Shown here: piece after piece, positions 45,027 to 56,887 of the stretch
Layout of the letters: each line of letters opens with the position of its first letter
How positions within the stretch are numbered: the first letter of the stretch is position 1
NCBI GenBank assembly: GCA_947652605.1
Contig: OX393579.1
Span: forward strand, 46,506,970 to 46,570,969
Direction: 5' to 3'
DNA: 64,000 nucleotides
From: Elmis aenea
Taxonomy: Eukaryota > Arthropoda > Insecta > Coleoptera > Elmidae
Program-made: the position numbers and the translations under genes
Notes under the pieces: generated by a model
What the model was told of the DNA's origin: nothing
Database searches by the model: none
What the model saw: only the letters and a program-made list of their open reading frames with translations

Positions 45027-45258
45027 TTTTCGCGGTTACTGTTATTTTTAATTTGGTCTTCGGAGTTTGCCCGCGTAATATATTCATATGCTCGACGTTT
45101 CGGCCAGCTCTACCTAGCCATTATCAAGAGCTTTGATGAAAAAACTGTTTGAATAAAAAGTAAACATATTGTCACTGACAAAAATTAGTGTCACTCTCTG
45201 TTAGTCAAGGCTCGACTTGGCTTGACTAACAAAAAGTGAAGACCAAATTAAAAACTAT
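45027..45258. repeat. Hairpin repeat with GACGTTTCGGCC motif
   Basis: TTTTTAATTTGGTCTTC (45047) is mirrored at 45239-45257. Starts TTTCGCGGTTACTGTT and contains CTCGACGTTTCGGCCAGC. It is similar in layout to 34366-34492. Confidence 0.5.
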
Positions 45259-46208
45259 TAAACCATTTAATATGTAAACGTGCAAATAAATGCTATATTT
45301 TGACATCTTTTTTTTTTTGCTCAATTGTCGGTCAGCTCTTGTATTTTTAGCTCAGCGACAGTCTCCTCTTAAGTCTGTTTTATACTACCTATACTATTTT
45401 TTCGTTTAAAAAAATCGTATAGATACGATTCTTAATACAAAAATTTCGTTCAAGAATTTAGCATGGAAAATATGAACCATTTACATTGTACTATTTTTTG
45501 GCACGAAAACTCCAATATATTTTGGTTACTTTTTAGTAACTTTTATTATATTTTGTTGGCACCTTGAGTAACAATGTCAAATGTTCAATTTGATCACAGA
45601 ACAGAAAGCGAATCATTTTCAAATTCAACGTATATTTAACGCTTTTTAGAGGGAACATTGCCCACAATGTGCTTAAAGAAATTCGTAAAAATTCAGTTTA
45701 TGGAAAGTAAAATTGTAATAACTTTTCATCAAGCACAGTTTTAAAGTGTTTACTTTCGTTGTTAATCCCGATTACTTCTCTTACGAGTAAATAGACGTCA
45801 ATAACCTAATCACCATAAAGCATGTATAAATTTAAATAATATTGAAGCAATAAAATATGAGACGAAGATAAATAATTGTAAAACAGAATTAATCACACTC
45901 CATCGAACAATTAGCATGCATAAAATTACACAACATTGTGGCCAGCGTTACATAAACCGTATTTAAACTTGTTAAATCCGTTTATTTTTATGGTTAACGA
46001 TCTTTTGCGATAATAAAATGCGTTGGAGATTTTTTTGTGTGTTTTTAATCACACGTGAAGGTTGTTAAAGTGTTAAGATTTTAACTATACTATTAAAGGA
46101 AATCACTCAAAGTTATAGTGCACGGCTTTCAAAATTATCTACATTGTGCGTGTTTTACTAAAAAAAATTAATAATGCGATTTCAAAATTCCTGCGTAAGC
46201 GAGAAGTT
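45259..46208. other. Unique AT-rich stretch
   Basis: No feature recognised. Confidence 0.5.
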
Positions 46209-46464
46209 GTTTATACCAGGGCTTTTTAAACTGTGGATCGCGATTCCAAAAGGCGTAAGTTAATGTGGGGGTCGCTAAAAATTTGGCAACAGTAAAAAGT
46301 TTTTGATGAAGTTATATTTTTGACTGAGCAGAAATCCGATTTTGTTGATTTTTAAAAACTGTATTATTTGTCAGATATTTTTGTAAAACTCAATGCTTTA
46401 AACAAGTCGCTTCAGGGAAATAATTGTAACATGTTTATATTTAATAAAATGCTCCACATGTCAA

Positions 46465-47760
46465 ATCATATAGGCCAATTGCTCTTTTGTCTATAATATC
46501 AAAGTTGCCCGAAAAATTATTACTTAAAAGATTAAAACCAATCATTCAGAATGCAAAATGATTCCTGATCATTAATTTGGATTCAGACCTAAAGGTCAAG
46601 TACATCGTGTTACCGATATAATAGAAAAAGAATGTCTGTTCAGCCCTATTTCTTGATGCCGCACAAGCCTTCGACAAAGTGTGGCATGAAGGATTAATAT
46701 GCATACCTACTTAACAAAATATTGCCGTACCAATATGTAAAAATTTTAACTTCCTACATTTCTAATAGACTCTTTAAAGTAAAACAAGGGGAAGCCTATT
46801 CAGAATTGAAAGAAATCCAACCAGGAGTGCCACAGGGGAGTGTCCTTGGACCCGTCTTGTATTTACTCTACACCAGTGGTATACCAAAATCGAATCAAAT
46901 GAACTTAGCTATATTCGCGGATAATACAGCTTTGCTGGCAACAGGTAAAACAGATATAATTTTCACTCAAAAACTACAAATATAGTATATTTCTTTTAAA
47001 ACTGCTCACAGCGGATTAAGAAGAGGCAGAACTAAAGGAAACAAATGCACAATCTCCGTCTCTTTCTTTAAATATTATTTGTGTTTACAATTCAGTCTAC
47101 GCCAATGAAAGTTGTAATCTAATTGAATGAATATTATCGCAAGCAGTCGAAATTTGATCCCTAATTATAGGTTCAATAAGGTTTAATTTGGGTTCTTAGG
47201 TAAAAGAAAATTAAGATCTGTATCAGTGTTTCCCAAAAGTTTTTGCTTGAAAACAATTATAATTTAAAATCTATTATAGCGTATATAAGGTAATAAGCTT
47301 TTAGCGAGAACTTGTTTAGAACTGCAGCATTATGGTCATTATGCTCAAAGAAAAGCAATTAGGAAGATGTGGTATGCGATTATGATTTTAGGTGTTGTGC
47401 CATACAAATCATTTAAGGTCTATAATCCAAGATTGTGTATGTACGTGGGTTGTTCCAACTGCTTAAGCCGATATGGGAATTTTTATTTGAGATATACTAT
47501 AGCTAGTGATACTCAACACGAATGGACCAAATAGTGGCAAATCAAACTAAATGAAACGAAATCCGTTCATACCAACTTCACAAATAAATGACTGAGAAAC
47601 TCTTCAGCAATAACAATCAATGAAATCATTGTCTCATACGCAAACACTGCAAAATATCTTGGTATGAATCTGGATGCAAAATTTTGGTGAAAAGAACATA
47701 TTAAGAAAAAAAGGAATTTAAAATTAAAATCGCACAATACAGATTATTGGTAAATATTCC
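46465..47760 (+). mobile_element. Jockey-like LINE relic, itself interrupted
   Basis: Plus strand pieces: YRPIALLSIISKLPEKLLLK (46471), ALFLDAAQAFDKVWHEGL (46636, RT motif), QPGVPQGSVLGPVLYLLYTS (46819), LAIFADNTALLATG (46906, catalytic FADD box here FADN). The text resumes as HEWTK-WQIKLNETKS (47517) and YLGMNLDAKFW (47656). Between about 46985 and 47510 lies ~520 bp not belonging to it. The Asp-to-Asn change plus stops make it inactive. Confidence 0.75.
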
Positions 47761-47773
47761 AAACTGACATTAT

Positions 47774-48120
47774 ACAGGGTGTTTCTTAAGTATTGCAAAA
47801 AAATTGGAAGGTGATTCCTTATTAAAAATTAAGGGGGGTCTTTTATATATTTTTGTCCCTTAGACGTCTCCTTTCGGAGTTACACCCCCCTAAAGGAAAG
47901 CGGTAAAATTAGGCTTTTATCTTATTTCTCAAATGTGTAGAAGAATGATATTTGGTAAATGTTTTGTACTTATTAGAGGTTTCCCATATTTTCAATCATC
48001 TCCCACCTTCACAGGGGGCTGAAAAGTGCGACCCCTGTTGGTTTTTTATCAGAACTTTTTAGTGGGTTGAAATTTTGCAATACATTTTTTTTTAAAGCTT
48101 GATTTATTTAAAAATTGTTA
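47774..48120. mobile_element. Partial element of the GACGTCTCCTTTCG family
   Basis: Starts TACAGGGTGTTTCTTAAGTATTGC; GACGTCTCCTTTCGGAGTTAC at 47863 and the following sequence to about 48110 resemble 8451-8973 read from its right end. The right terminus is missing. Confidence 0.65.
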
Positions 48121-48469
48121 TTCTTTAGTTTTCTCGTAAAACCTACCGTTTTTGAGTAAAACATAAAATAAGTAAACATGCACCATTAAATTTAATATTT
48201 CAATATAAAACGATTCATTTTGGTGGTTGCCATGGTTTGCCAAGATTTAATTCTTTATGGAAAAATACACCCATCTTATAAGTAAGCAAATGTTTTTGTC
48301 TGTAGCAAATGGTAATAAATGGTTAAATTAATTATACTCGCATGCATACCAAAGGATTGTCTTGAAATAATTTTCTTATTATTTATTATCAGTGTTTTAT
48401 ATACCTGTGCCGCATAAAAACTTTCTTGGTTAAAAAGGGTCGCGAATGGAAAAAGTTTAGGAAGCCCTG

Positions 48470-49319
48470 GTTTAAACGATCTTAAAATAAGAGCCTATTT
48501 CCATTTACGTATACTTTACGACTTTTCTTAAGCCGATCTAAATCTATGAATTTTACTGCCGACAAATTAGTTTAAGAGTGTATAATTAGTTTTTAATAAA
48601 TATTTAACAACCTAGAATTTCGTCTGAGCTGTAAATGATCTACATATTTTTTTAATCAATGCCCAATAGAATGAATCATTTAGATTTGACGAGTTACTTA
48701 CTACATGTAAACCATCGATTTTACTATATATTTTAGCAATTCAGTTGTTGTTTGGTTATAACTAATTTGTTGTGGCTAGTGGAACATATTGGAATAACCA
48801 GAAACTCGTTTTATGTGTATGTTTAAACGCCAGCACATTATTGCCGAATGTTTAGCGAAAATATTATGAGAGCAATAAGCCAACCAAAACAGGATTAAAA
48901 TACATTATGGATGATTGTACCACAATACCGTTACTTATACATTTGGTTTGATAAGAGATTAACATTTATCATTCTCAATTTTGCTGGGTCTACCTGACCT
49001 GTTTGTCATTCAATCCGTTTAGTGGTTACACAAATTTTACAGTTGCTAAAAGGTATAGGTGGAGTTTTTTGCATTCAATATTAAGTAACAAATAATGTTA
49101 TATTGGAAATAAAGTTTCTTTCACATTCACAAAAATGTGTAATTAAATATTTTTTCACTTTTAAAAGACAGTTTTGCTATCATTTTTGATAGCTGACAGC
49201 ACTTATTTATACAAATAACGACCTTAAAATTTGTCGTTAGGAGTATTAATAACAGTTATATTCTTAACCATATTCAGAATAAGCCAAAATCTTTAAGTTT
49301 AGATACATATTTATGACTA
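48470..49319. other. Unique AT-rich stretch
   Basis: No feature recognised. Confidence 0.5.
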
Positions 49320-50672
49320 TACAGGGTTCTCGTTTTTCGCGGGCCACTATGGGGATCTCGTAAACGGTAAGAGTTACGACTTCGGTTAAATTGGGGCAAA
49401 GTTGTATATTCAGGTGCTTAATAATTTGAAGCAAACAGAACTTATCTAGCTCTTTTAGTTTTTGAGATATAGGGAAAAAAGTAAAAAAGTGGATTTTTCT
49501 TTTTTGCCCGCAACTTTTTCATTTGATGTCAAACTTCATTTTTGTAAAAACATTTTTAAGGTCACTTTTTGCAAGGAATCAAATTCCCCAAATAAATTTT
49601 CCATGCAACGTTTCGTTTTTTTAAAACCATCATCAGGTCAATTTTTTCTTATGGACGCTATATCTGATTTTAACGCCAATTTGTAGAGCATTTTATTCTG
49701 AATTCGACCATGTATAACAGTTGGCACTTTTTTGAAACAATTGTTAAAAATGGAAAAAACAAATATTTTATTTAAAACAAATCCTAATCGGCTTGATAAA
49801 TAATTGTCTTTGTCCCTTTTTCCTTGGAAGAAGGTAAGTAAACCGTATGAAATTACTATTAAAGGGATTTAAATAAAAAAATCGGTATTAATAAATATAT
49901 TAGGAATGCATTAACATTGTTCACTTAGCAAATATTTTTAGATTATTTTCTTTGGTTAATTTATAAGTTTCTCTAAAATGTGTATTTAATCCCTACTTGG
50001 CATACAATTATTTGTAACAAAAAATAACGAGTTATGCCTTTTATCTGCCTTAATGACTTCTAATAAGCAAAAAGCGTAAACAGATTTCTGGACGTTTTTT
50101 GTAAACTAGGAACACTTATATTATTTGATTACGAAAATTTTGTTACAAATAATTGTATGCCGAATAAGGAAAAAGGGACAAAGACAATTATTTACCATGC
50201 CGATTAGGATTTGTTTTAAATAAAATATTTGTTTTTGCCATTTTTAACAATTGTTTCAAAAATGTGCCAAGTGTTATACATTATTCAATTCAGAAAAAAA
50301 TGCTCTACAAATTGGCGGTAAAATCAGATATAGCGTACATAAGAAAAAATTGACCTGATGATGGTTTAAAAAAAAACGAAACGTCGCACGGAAAATATAA
50401 TTGGGGATTCTGATTCCTTGCAAAAAGTGGCCATGAAAAAGTTTTTACAGAAAAGAAATTCGACATCAAATGAAAATGTTACGGGCAAAAAACAAAAATC
50501 CACTTTTTTACTTTTTTCCCTATATCTCAAAAACTAAAAGAGCTAGATAAGTTCTGTTTGCTTCAAATTATTAAGCACCTGAATATACAACTTTGACCCA
50601 ATTTAACCGAAGTCGTAACCCTTACCGTTTACGAGATCCCCATAGTGGCCCTCGAAAAACGAGAACCCTGTA
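49320..50672. mobile_element. Large fold-back element (1.35 kb)
   Basis: TACAGGGTTCTCGTTTTTCG and inverted TACAGGGTTCTCGTTTTTCG are identical over 20 bp. Subterminal ACTATGGGGATCTCGTAAACGGTAAG is mirrored at 50618-50645. Arms of about 500 bp pair well, including ACCATCATCAGGTCAATTTTTTCTTATG and ACAAATCCTAATCGGC. The ~300-bp centre (49835-50140) has no HTH motif I can see. Confidence 0.87.
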
Positions 50673-51329
50673 TAAACAGCTTTCAAAGAAAATTAAGAGT
50701 AAAAAAATGCCTTCCTATCACAAAAAAAACACCCATAATTGTCTTTTAATGTCTACGTATAAATTGTTAAATTGTATACAAGCTGGGTGACAATAAAATT
50801 AGCCTTGCCCCAAGCTTATTCTTTTAGGGGAAAAAAAATTGAAAACCCATGTAAAATTGCGAGTTACAAAACACAACATTCTGCGTTTCTGCAAGAAATC
50901 CACTTCCCATTTAAAAGGAAGTTATAGCATTCTGTATAAATATTTGCACGTTCAAATTCTTCGTTAAATTTTTGCCACAAAGATCTATTACATGTCATTT
51001 GTTTTTGAAATAACGTCATGATTTCAAAACAGTGAAAAATCTAAATTGACCTCGGTAAGACGGTGTGTTTAGATCATTCAATCTTCAGGCCTTGAATGTG
51101 ATGTATTGTACTTTTGTCATTCCTATTATAGCATATCAATAAAATTGTTTATCTTTGCAAAATGCAGTTTTTATGGACATTCAATTTCTAGAAGAAGCAT
51201 AAAAAGTAACGAGATTGGTTTTTTTTTTGTTAACAGAAAAACCCAATTTTAAGGTCCTTGGATGTCACAGCTGTACTTTAGCTAAATTATTTCTTAAACG
51301 CGTCAAGCTAAGTGCATGTCGGTATCGAT
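50673..51329. other. Unique stretch
   Basis: AT-rich; nothing recognised. Confidence 0.5.
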
Positions 51330-52164
51330 TAGGGTTTCTCATATTTGACCATTTTGCTTGTCCCGGGATTCCGGGAAGAAATCGGCCTTTGTCCCGGGAT
51401 TTCCCGGGATGTAATAAATTATGTCAATATTTTTAAATGAATAATCCAAAACCGGAAGGGAGCGGTTTATTACTTAAAAACAACTTTAAGTCATATATGT
51501 AACACATTTTGCTCCATGATTATTACAAATAATTCAATAATATTGGTGAGAGAAACATACATTTGGGAATTATAACCTTTCTATTGCAGTTTCATATTTA
51601 TGAATACAATAATATAATTTTTACAATGAATTTTTGTAATGTGATTTAAGAAAACAACGGTGATCTATGCTTCTGTCAATTAGTCTTTTCTTAATTTACT
51701 AACAAAAAGTTCTCCTGCATAAAATGCTCTCTCTCAGTCTCTATCGATGTATGTGAAATTGTCTTGAGAGCATTTAGCAGCAAAGAAACATCGCTTTTCA
51801 ATAAAATTTCATTTATAAGCTATTTTGCTTCGAATTACCTAGGTACACAAAAATAAAACTGTAAAAGTATTTTGAAGATATTAACCTTGTCATGGAGACC
51901 GAACTTCTTTACACCACACTAAAAAAAATATATATATAAAAGAGAAAAAATATTTTGAAATAAAAATAAAGTTTTTCCATAATATACTGTTAGTAAAGAT
52001 ATTTATAATAAATTCTGATAAGTTATGATAGTATTACAAAGATTTTAGCACAAAATAAACGAAAATAACACTTTTAAAATACCAGGAACTCTCGGGACAA
52101 AAAGCATTTCCCGGGAAATATAAAATAGCTTAAAATAGACCGGGAACCCGGGAAAGAAACCCTA
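51330..52164. mobile_element. hAT-like element with CCCGGG-rich ends
   Basis: TAGGGTTTCTC at the left and TAGGGTTTCTTTCCCGGGTTCCC inverted at the right. TCCCGGGATT/TTTCCCGGGA motifs are repeated next to both ends (51361, 51391, 52106, 52145). AT-rich inside, no frame. The target duplication is unclear. Confidence 0.6.
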
Positions 52165-52966
52165 GTATTTAGTGATTGGAGATGTTGGGCGGAATTGGAC
52201 CCATAATAAACCCCCAAGAGCGCTTAGCTCTGCCAAACGATCTAAGAAGGAAGCGAGTGTCTCATTTATTAAGCTGTTGAGTGTTTTTTTTACAGCTTTG
52301 CCCCGATATAATTACCGGTCTTCATAAAATATTGCTGCGAGTTTAGCGCCGACTCTGGGCATTTTGGCCCGAATCATTAATAACCGCGACAATATTGTAG
52401 CGTCTATTGCGCGAAAACACCCCCACTGCTCGCCATTAGACATGACGCGGACTATACAAGCTGCTATTTGAAAAGCAAAAGCTGCGACCCTTTTGGTTAC
52501 ACCGAAGAGAAAATTTCGAACAAAATGACTCAAATAATTCCTCAGATTTAAAAAGTTTTCTTACAACAAGCTATAATTAAAGCCTACATTCATTTGGGTT
52601 GCGCGCACATTTTACTTTTACTTAAATTAAGCACAAACAATTTCAAAATAACAACTAAAAATGGGCATTCCTCCAAAATTTTCGTTTTATTTTTCCTACT
52701 AGTTTTTCCAAATATTTATCCGCGTTCTTACTGGGGCGCATTTTCGAAATTGACGCTAGCCACTACACTCTCAAGTTAAAGAAGCGTCCGCAACAAAGGC
52801 CGGTAACAAATGAACGCACCATTTGCATGATGCGGCACGAAAATCAATGGCGGTCAGTCAAAAGAATTCAACTCGAAGTGGCCTTTTAAACAGGTATAAC
52901 TACCTAATTAAGACGTCAAAATCAACATGAAATTAATAGCATTGTTTTTTTTATAAATTAATTTAC
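52165..52966. other. GC-richer unique stretch
   Basis: About 800 bp with more CpG than the surroundings. A 73-codon minus frame at 52312-52533 (FVRNFLFGVTKRVAAFAFQI near its start) has no known motif and is probably chance. A promoter or CpG-rich first-exon region is possible. Confidence 0.3.
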
Positions 52967-53044
52967 CACTAATGCAGAAGAATCATTTACACCACAAAGT
53001 TTAACCCAATACGGTGGCTCTGAAAGTTTTAAAACGTTAGTCAT
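52967..53044 (-). CDS. Candidate first coding exon, unknown product
   Basis: After AAAAG the ATG at 53044 opens 26 codons (MTNVLKLSEPPYWVKLCGVN then DSSALV) that end exactly at a GTG|GTAAAT donor in phase 0. Upstream (53100-53500) is GC-richer. This fits a short 5' exon, but it is not the DOCK SH3 start and I do not recognise the protein. It may be chance. Confidence 0.25.
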
Positions 53045-53807
53045 CTTTTCCTCAAGTAATTCGTCTACGTACTACACTACAACCGTACATTCTACATGCA
53101 AAAAAAAATGAATAGAGATCGCGTGAGAAGCTGAAAGTGAAGGCCGGTTTTAATACATCTTCGTATTGTTGTTTCACCTTGAAAAAAAAAATTCTCGCTA
53201 CGTGTACAACGGAAATATCTATACAAGTACTTAAAAATCTTCGAAGAATTCAAGTCCTGTAAACCGCTTTGTAGGGCAGGAGTTGGGTCAAAACAAATTT
53301 CCCCAAAATTTATGTCATATCGGCCAGCAGTTTCTATCAGTTATAAAAATTGCCTGAAGAGAACTAATCGGATTTTTTCAAGTCTTTCTTCGGGCTTCTA
53401 CTGCGTTACGCACGGCTCCCTTGTTACTCAACACAGTCGTCCAGCCCGAGGCGGTACAGTGATTTAATTTCAGCCCAACGGTTCACGCAGATTCAGCATA
53501 ATTTCTTTAAATCCGTAGTTGATTTAAAACCGATGTATTAATGAGGACGACAAATACATCACACTTTGGCGTTAAATAGCGGACAGAGACGGACTGGGCT
53601 TATTTTACTTAATCAAGACAGGATATTTTCAGTAGTAATATAACAAGTGCATGGAAAATTATCGATAATTTTTGGTAAATATGCCCGAATGCAAGAGCTG
53701 AACAAAAAAACAAGTGCACGAGTGTTTTTTTTTCTGATTCAAGTGGCATGAGTGAAGATTTGTCAAAAATTATAGATTATTTGCAATGCACGAGTTATAT
53801 TTTGTCA

Positions 53808-54272
53808 GAAAATTTCCTTCACCTAACCTACCTGTCAAATTAATGCATGTTATGTCAAATTTTATAAGTACTGTCAGAGTGGTGCGTCAGGGGTGTGGTT
53901 TAATCTATATTAAAGTAACGCTACTGGTCACCGAAATTCGTCAAAAATTATCAAGATCAAAATATTTAATTCCCTCTGCTAATTTGTATTTTCGACCAAT
54001 CACACACTCAGATTTCTCAGAAACGACCAATAAACGCCCGAAAATCTGTTAATTGCGAAAAAGATATTATGTGTTGATTATGTTTTTTGGTCGTTTCTAG
54101 GAAATCTGAGTTTGTTATTAGTCAAAAACGCAAATTTGACAGGAGGATGATCAACATCTGACGGGAATGTAAAATTATTACCGTATAATAATGCTACTAT
54201 TGGTAGTCTCTAGAAGATTTAAGATTAGTGATTGGTTGAAAACGCAAATTTGGCAGGTGAAGGAAATTTAAA
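53808..54272. repeat. Imperfect inverted-repeat element
   Basis: AAATTTCCTTCACCTAACCTACCTGTCAAATT is mirrored as AAATTTGGCAGGTGAAGGAAATTT at 54246-54270. Inside, CAGATTTC-GAAACGACCAATAA at 54010 is mirrored at 54090-54112, and a duplicate GTCAAAAACGCAAATTTGACAGG occurs at 54121. Probably a decayed MITE. Confidence 0.5.
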
Positions 54273-54682
54273 GGTCCAAATACCGAAAGACATTTTAGGA
54301 TGAATCAAAAACAAATAAGACATTGATTTGGAAGACTGATGAAAAAATTCATCAATTTTTGAATTTAGCTTTCCTTCTACAGAGAATAAAGCACTCCAAC
54401 ATTTCATATTTATGCTTATTTGAAAAACGATCCATTGAAAACTTGAAAATCACTAACTTGTTTGCACTACCGAAAAATATGTATTATTTGACAGTTGTTA
54501 GAAATAGTCGTTGCAATTGTTTAATCACGACACCAAGGCCTACTGTGGTGAAACCTTAATTTTGCAAATTTTCATATTTTTCCTAGGTTAAACATACGGA
54601 TGCTTTACACGGTTGAAAAGTATTTGCTGGAGATTTGAAAACTGAAAAAATCCAATATGGTGTCCATAAGAAAAACAAAAGT

Positions 54683-55079
54683 AAAGCTGGATCCACATCA
54701 ATAAAAATTTGCGTTGTGCGTTTTATTTGACACAAATTTGCTCGTGATCGTCGAAATTTTTGTTGGTGTGGACTGTGCGCCGCATAGAAATGCACGCAAA
54801 TAATTTCGTGACGAACAACGCACGCTATCCATCGTGCTGTCGGTTTTTAGCCAACTTCAAAGAGATTTGCGCCGCACAGTCGTGTCAATGTGGACTTGAT
54901 TTTGAGTGCATTGTTCTGCATAAACAAACGTGCACAAGCGGATTCGGCCGTTCAACGCACAAGATAACTATTTACGTGGTAAAATACTTAACCAGATTTA
55001 AATTTGCGCCGCAAATGTTTGTGTTGAATTTGAAATACAAAATACAACATAAATTTTTATTGATGTGGATCCAGCTTTA
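54683..55079. mobile_element. TIR element, AAGCTGGATCCACATCAATA family
   Basis: AAAGCTGGATCCACATCAATAAAAATTT is mirrored exactly at 55051-55078; TA flanks both ends. Internal pairs GTGTGGACTGTGCGCCGCA/TGCGCCGCACAGTCGTG-GTGGAC extend the arms. About 395 bp, non-coding despite a 106-codon plus frame running through it. Superfamily uncertain, TA site suggests Tc1/mariner. Confidence 0.75.
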
Positions 55080-56887
55080 GGTATGACCGCGCGAAACATA
55101 GTAGGCCTAAAATCTTTTTAATGTCATTTTTAAAATCCTCATTAGTTACTTCTCCGATCCTCAAAAATTTGGCGCAAAAATCTTTTCAAATAAAGGTAAT
55201 ATGGAGATTTTTAGAGAATGTACATTTTTCGTTTTCATCGTGGTACTACGTAACAGGATGAATTATTGAAAATGTAAAACTGGATTATCGTTACGCATGT
55301 AATTGCGCAACTTTTTCCCCATTTAACCGACTTTGTATTTTTAACGGTTTCCGAGATACCCATGTACTTCATTTTAAACTGGACACCATGTAGGTATACA
55401 TCAATTTTTTTACTATTTTGTTAAAGATTTTCTAAAAGGGGCCCTTAGATTTATATTTGCCTAGGGGCCAAGAATGCATTAAGACAAACGCACTTGTTTA
55501 CCGAAAGAAAATTATATTTTAAATTCTGTTAAACTAAAAAAATCAGCCCCTTCTGCTTACAAAACTACTTCATTGTGACTTTTTAGGAGTTAATATGTAA
55601 TTTTAAAACATGTTTATAGGAAAAGTTAAAAAAAAAAAAAAGTTGTTTCCACCATACAAAGCTTCTGTATTCGTTGCTGGACCATCTTCATTATTTAAAT
55701 CACATTCAAGAAACTGGAATAAATACTGCAAATACACTTAACACTTAACAAGTTTGCATATATACATGTTCATATTTATAGTTAATTGCAATTTATTTAT
55801 ACATGCAAATGCTTTGCTCAAATATCATCACAACCGTTAATTACTTCCAATAACAAATTTTGAGGTTTGCTGTGTTTGTATTCCATGTAAAATGCACAGC
55901 AATAATTTAGCGAATCGTTTATGTTGACTGTAATAATTCACGAGTCGATAATTTCTCGTTGTATAAGATATTATTATAATTTCAATTAGAAAACAGTTAT
56001 TTTAGGTAGTCAAATAGTGGAAGGTACTATCCGGGACTGTACTAAATGACTAGCAGACTGGTAGACGATTATGACCATCCCAGACTGTACGAAGTATGCA
56101 GACCGGTTGCCAGTTGCAGGTGAGTTGAACTCAGGTGAGTCTACAGTCTGATCAAACCGATATATCGGTAGGGATGTACAAAATTTCTGAATATCAATGC
56201 ATTAAGAAAGGCGGCATTAAGTTCTAAACGTGTTCTGTAATATGAACTTTACGACTGGATTCAGATGTTCCAGCCTGGAATCTTTGTTGGAACTTGGAAT
56301 AACTATTCGAATCCATTAAAAATAAATTATTGCATACATTAAAATTAAAACGTTATTAAGTTTTAAGAGACCTCATACTGTATTAATCAATTTTTAAGTT
56401 GCTAAATTTTGCCTAAAAAAATCATTTTGTACATCGCTTGGATGAATATGGTCTTTCATTCACGAGCTCTTCAAAGAAGTCTTACATACTCCCGGAACTT
56501 TCAACTACTTACATACTTATGAGCAACAAAAACAGCTGCATTCGTTGCTTGATTTAAAAATTAAACTCTTTATTTAAAGAGTGACACCACACATTCTCCT
56601 AAACAATTAAGAAGTTACTCAATTTAAAAATATTTGGTGTCGAAGCCAGAAATCTGTGCTAAACGAATTGCATTTACTCTGCAAGGTTTCGCTTAATATT
56701 GTCACTACCTAGTTATTGTTTTGATATGTCGAACTGCTAAAGCGAATTTATTGGAACACATAAAATTTCCTTTGCTTAATTACATATTTCGTTTATTAAC
56801 TTCTTCATAAATCCAATTTTATTCGTTTAATATTATCTCCGAGTATTGTTATCAGGTGTACACAATCAAAAACGCATAATTTTGTTA
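55080..56887. other. Mostly unique stretch with one decayed element end
   Basis: 55253-55395 looks like a solo end of the fold-back group (CCCATTTAACCGACTTTGTATTTTTAACGGTTTCCGAGATACCCATG). GGGGCCCTTAGATTTATATTTGCCTAGGGGCC near 55440 is another small relic. The rest is AT-rich with no recognised gene. Confidence 0.45.

Larger units (their letters stand above)
46217..48469. mobile_element. hAT element expanded by nested insertions
   Basis: Ends CAGGGCTTTTTAAACTGTGG and inverted CAGGGCTTCCTAAACTTTTT. Flanks GTTTATAC and GTTTAAAC are an 8-bp duplication with one change. Its own sequence is only about 250 bp on the left and 350 bp on the right; the rest is the LINE at 46465-47760 and the palindromic-family piece at 47774. 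Confidence 0.78.

Noticed and set aside
52312..52533. 73-codon minus frame in a GC-richer region
   Set aside because: No motif or clear splice context; GC-rich DNA gives longer chance frames.
54760..55080. 106-codon plus frame
   Set aside because: It runs through a TIR element into its terminal repeat; no known motif.
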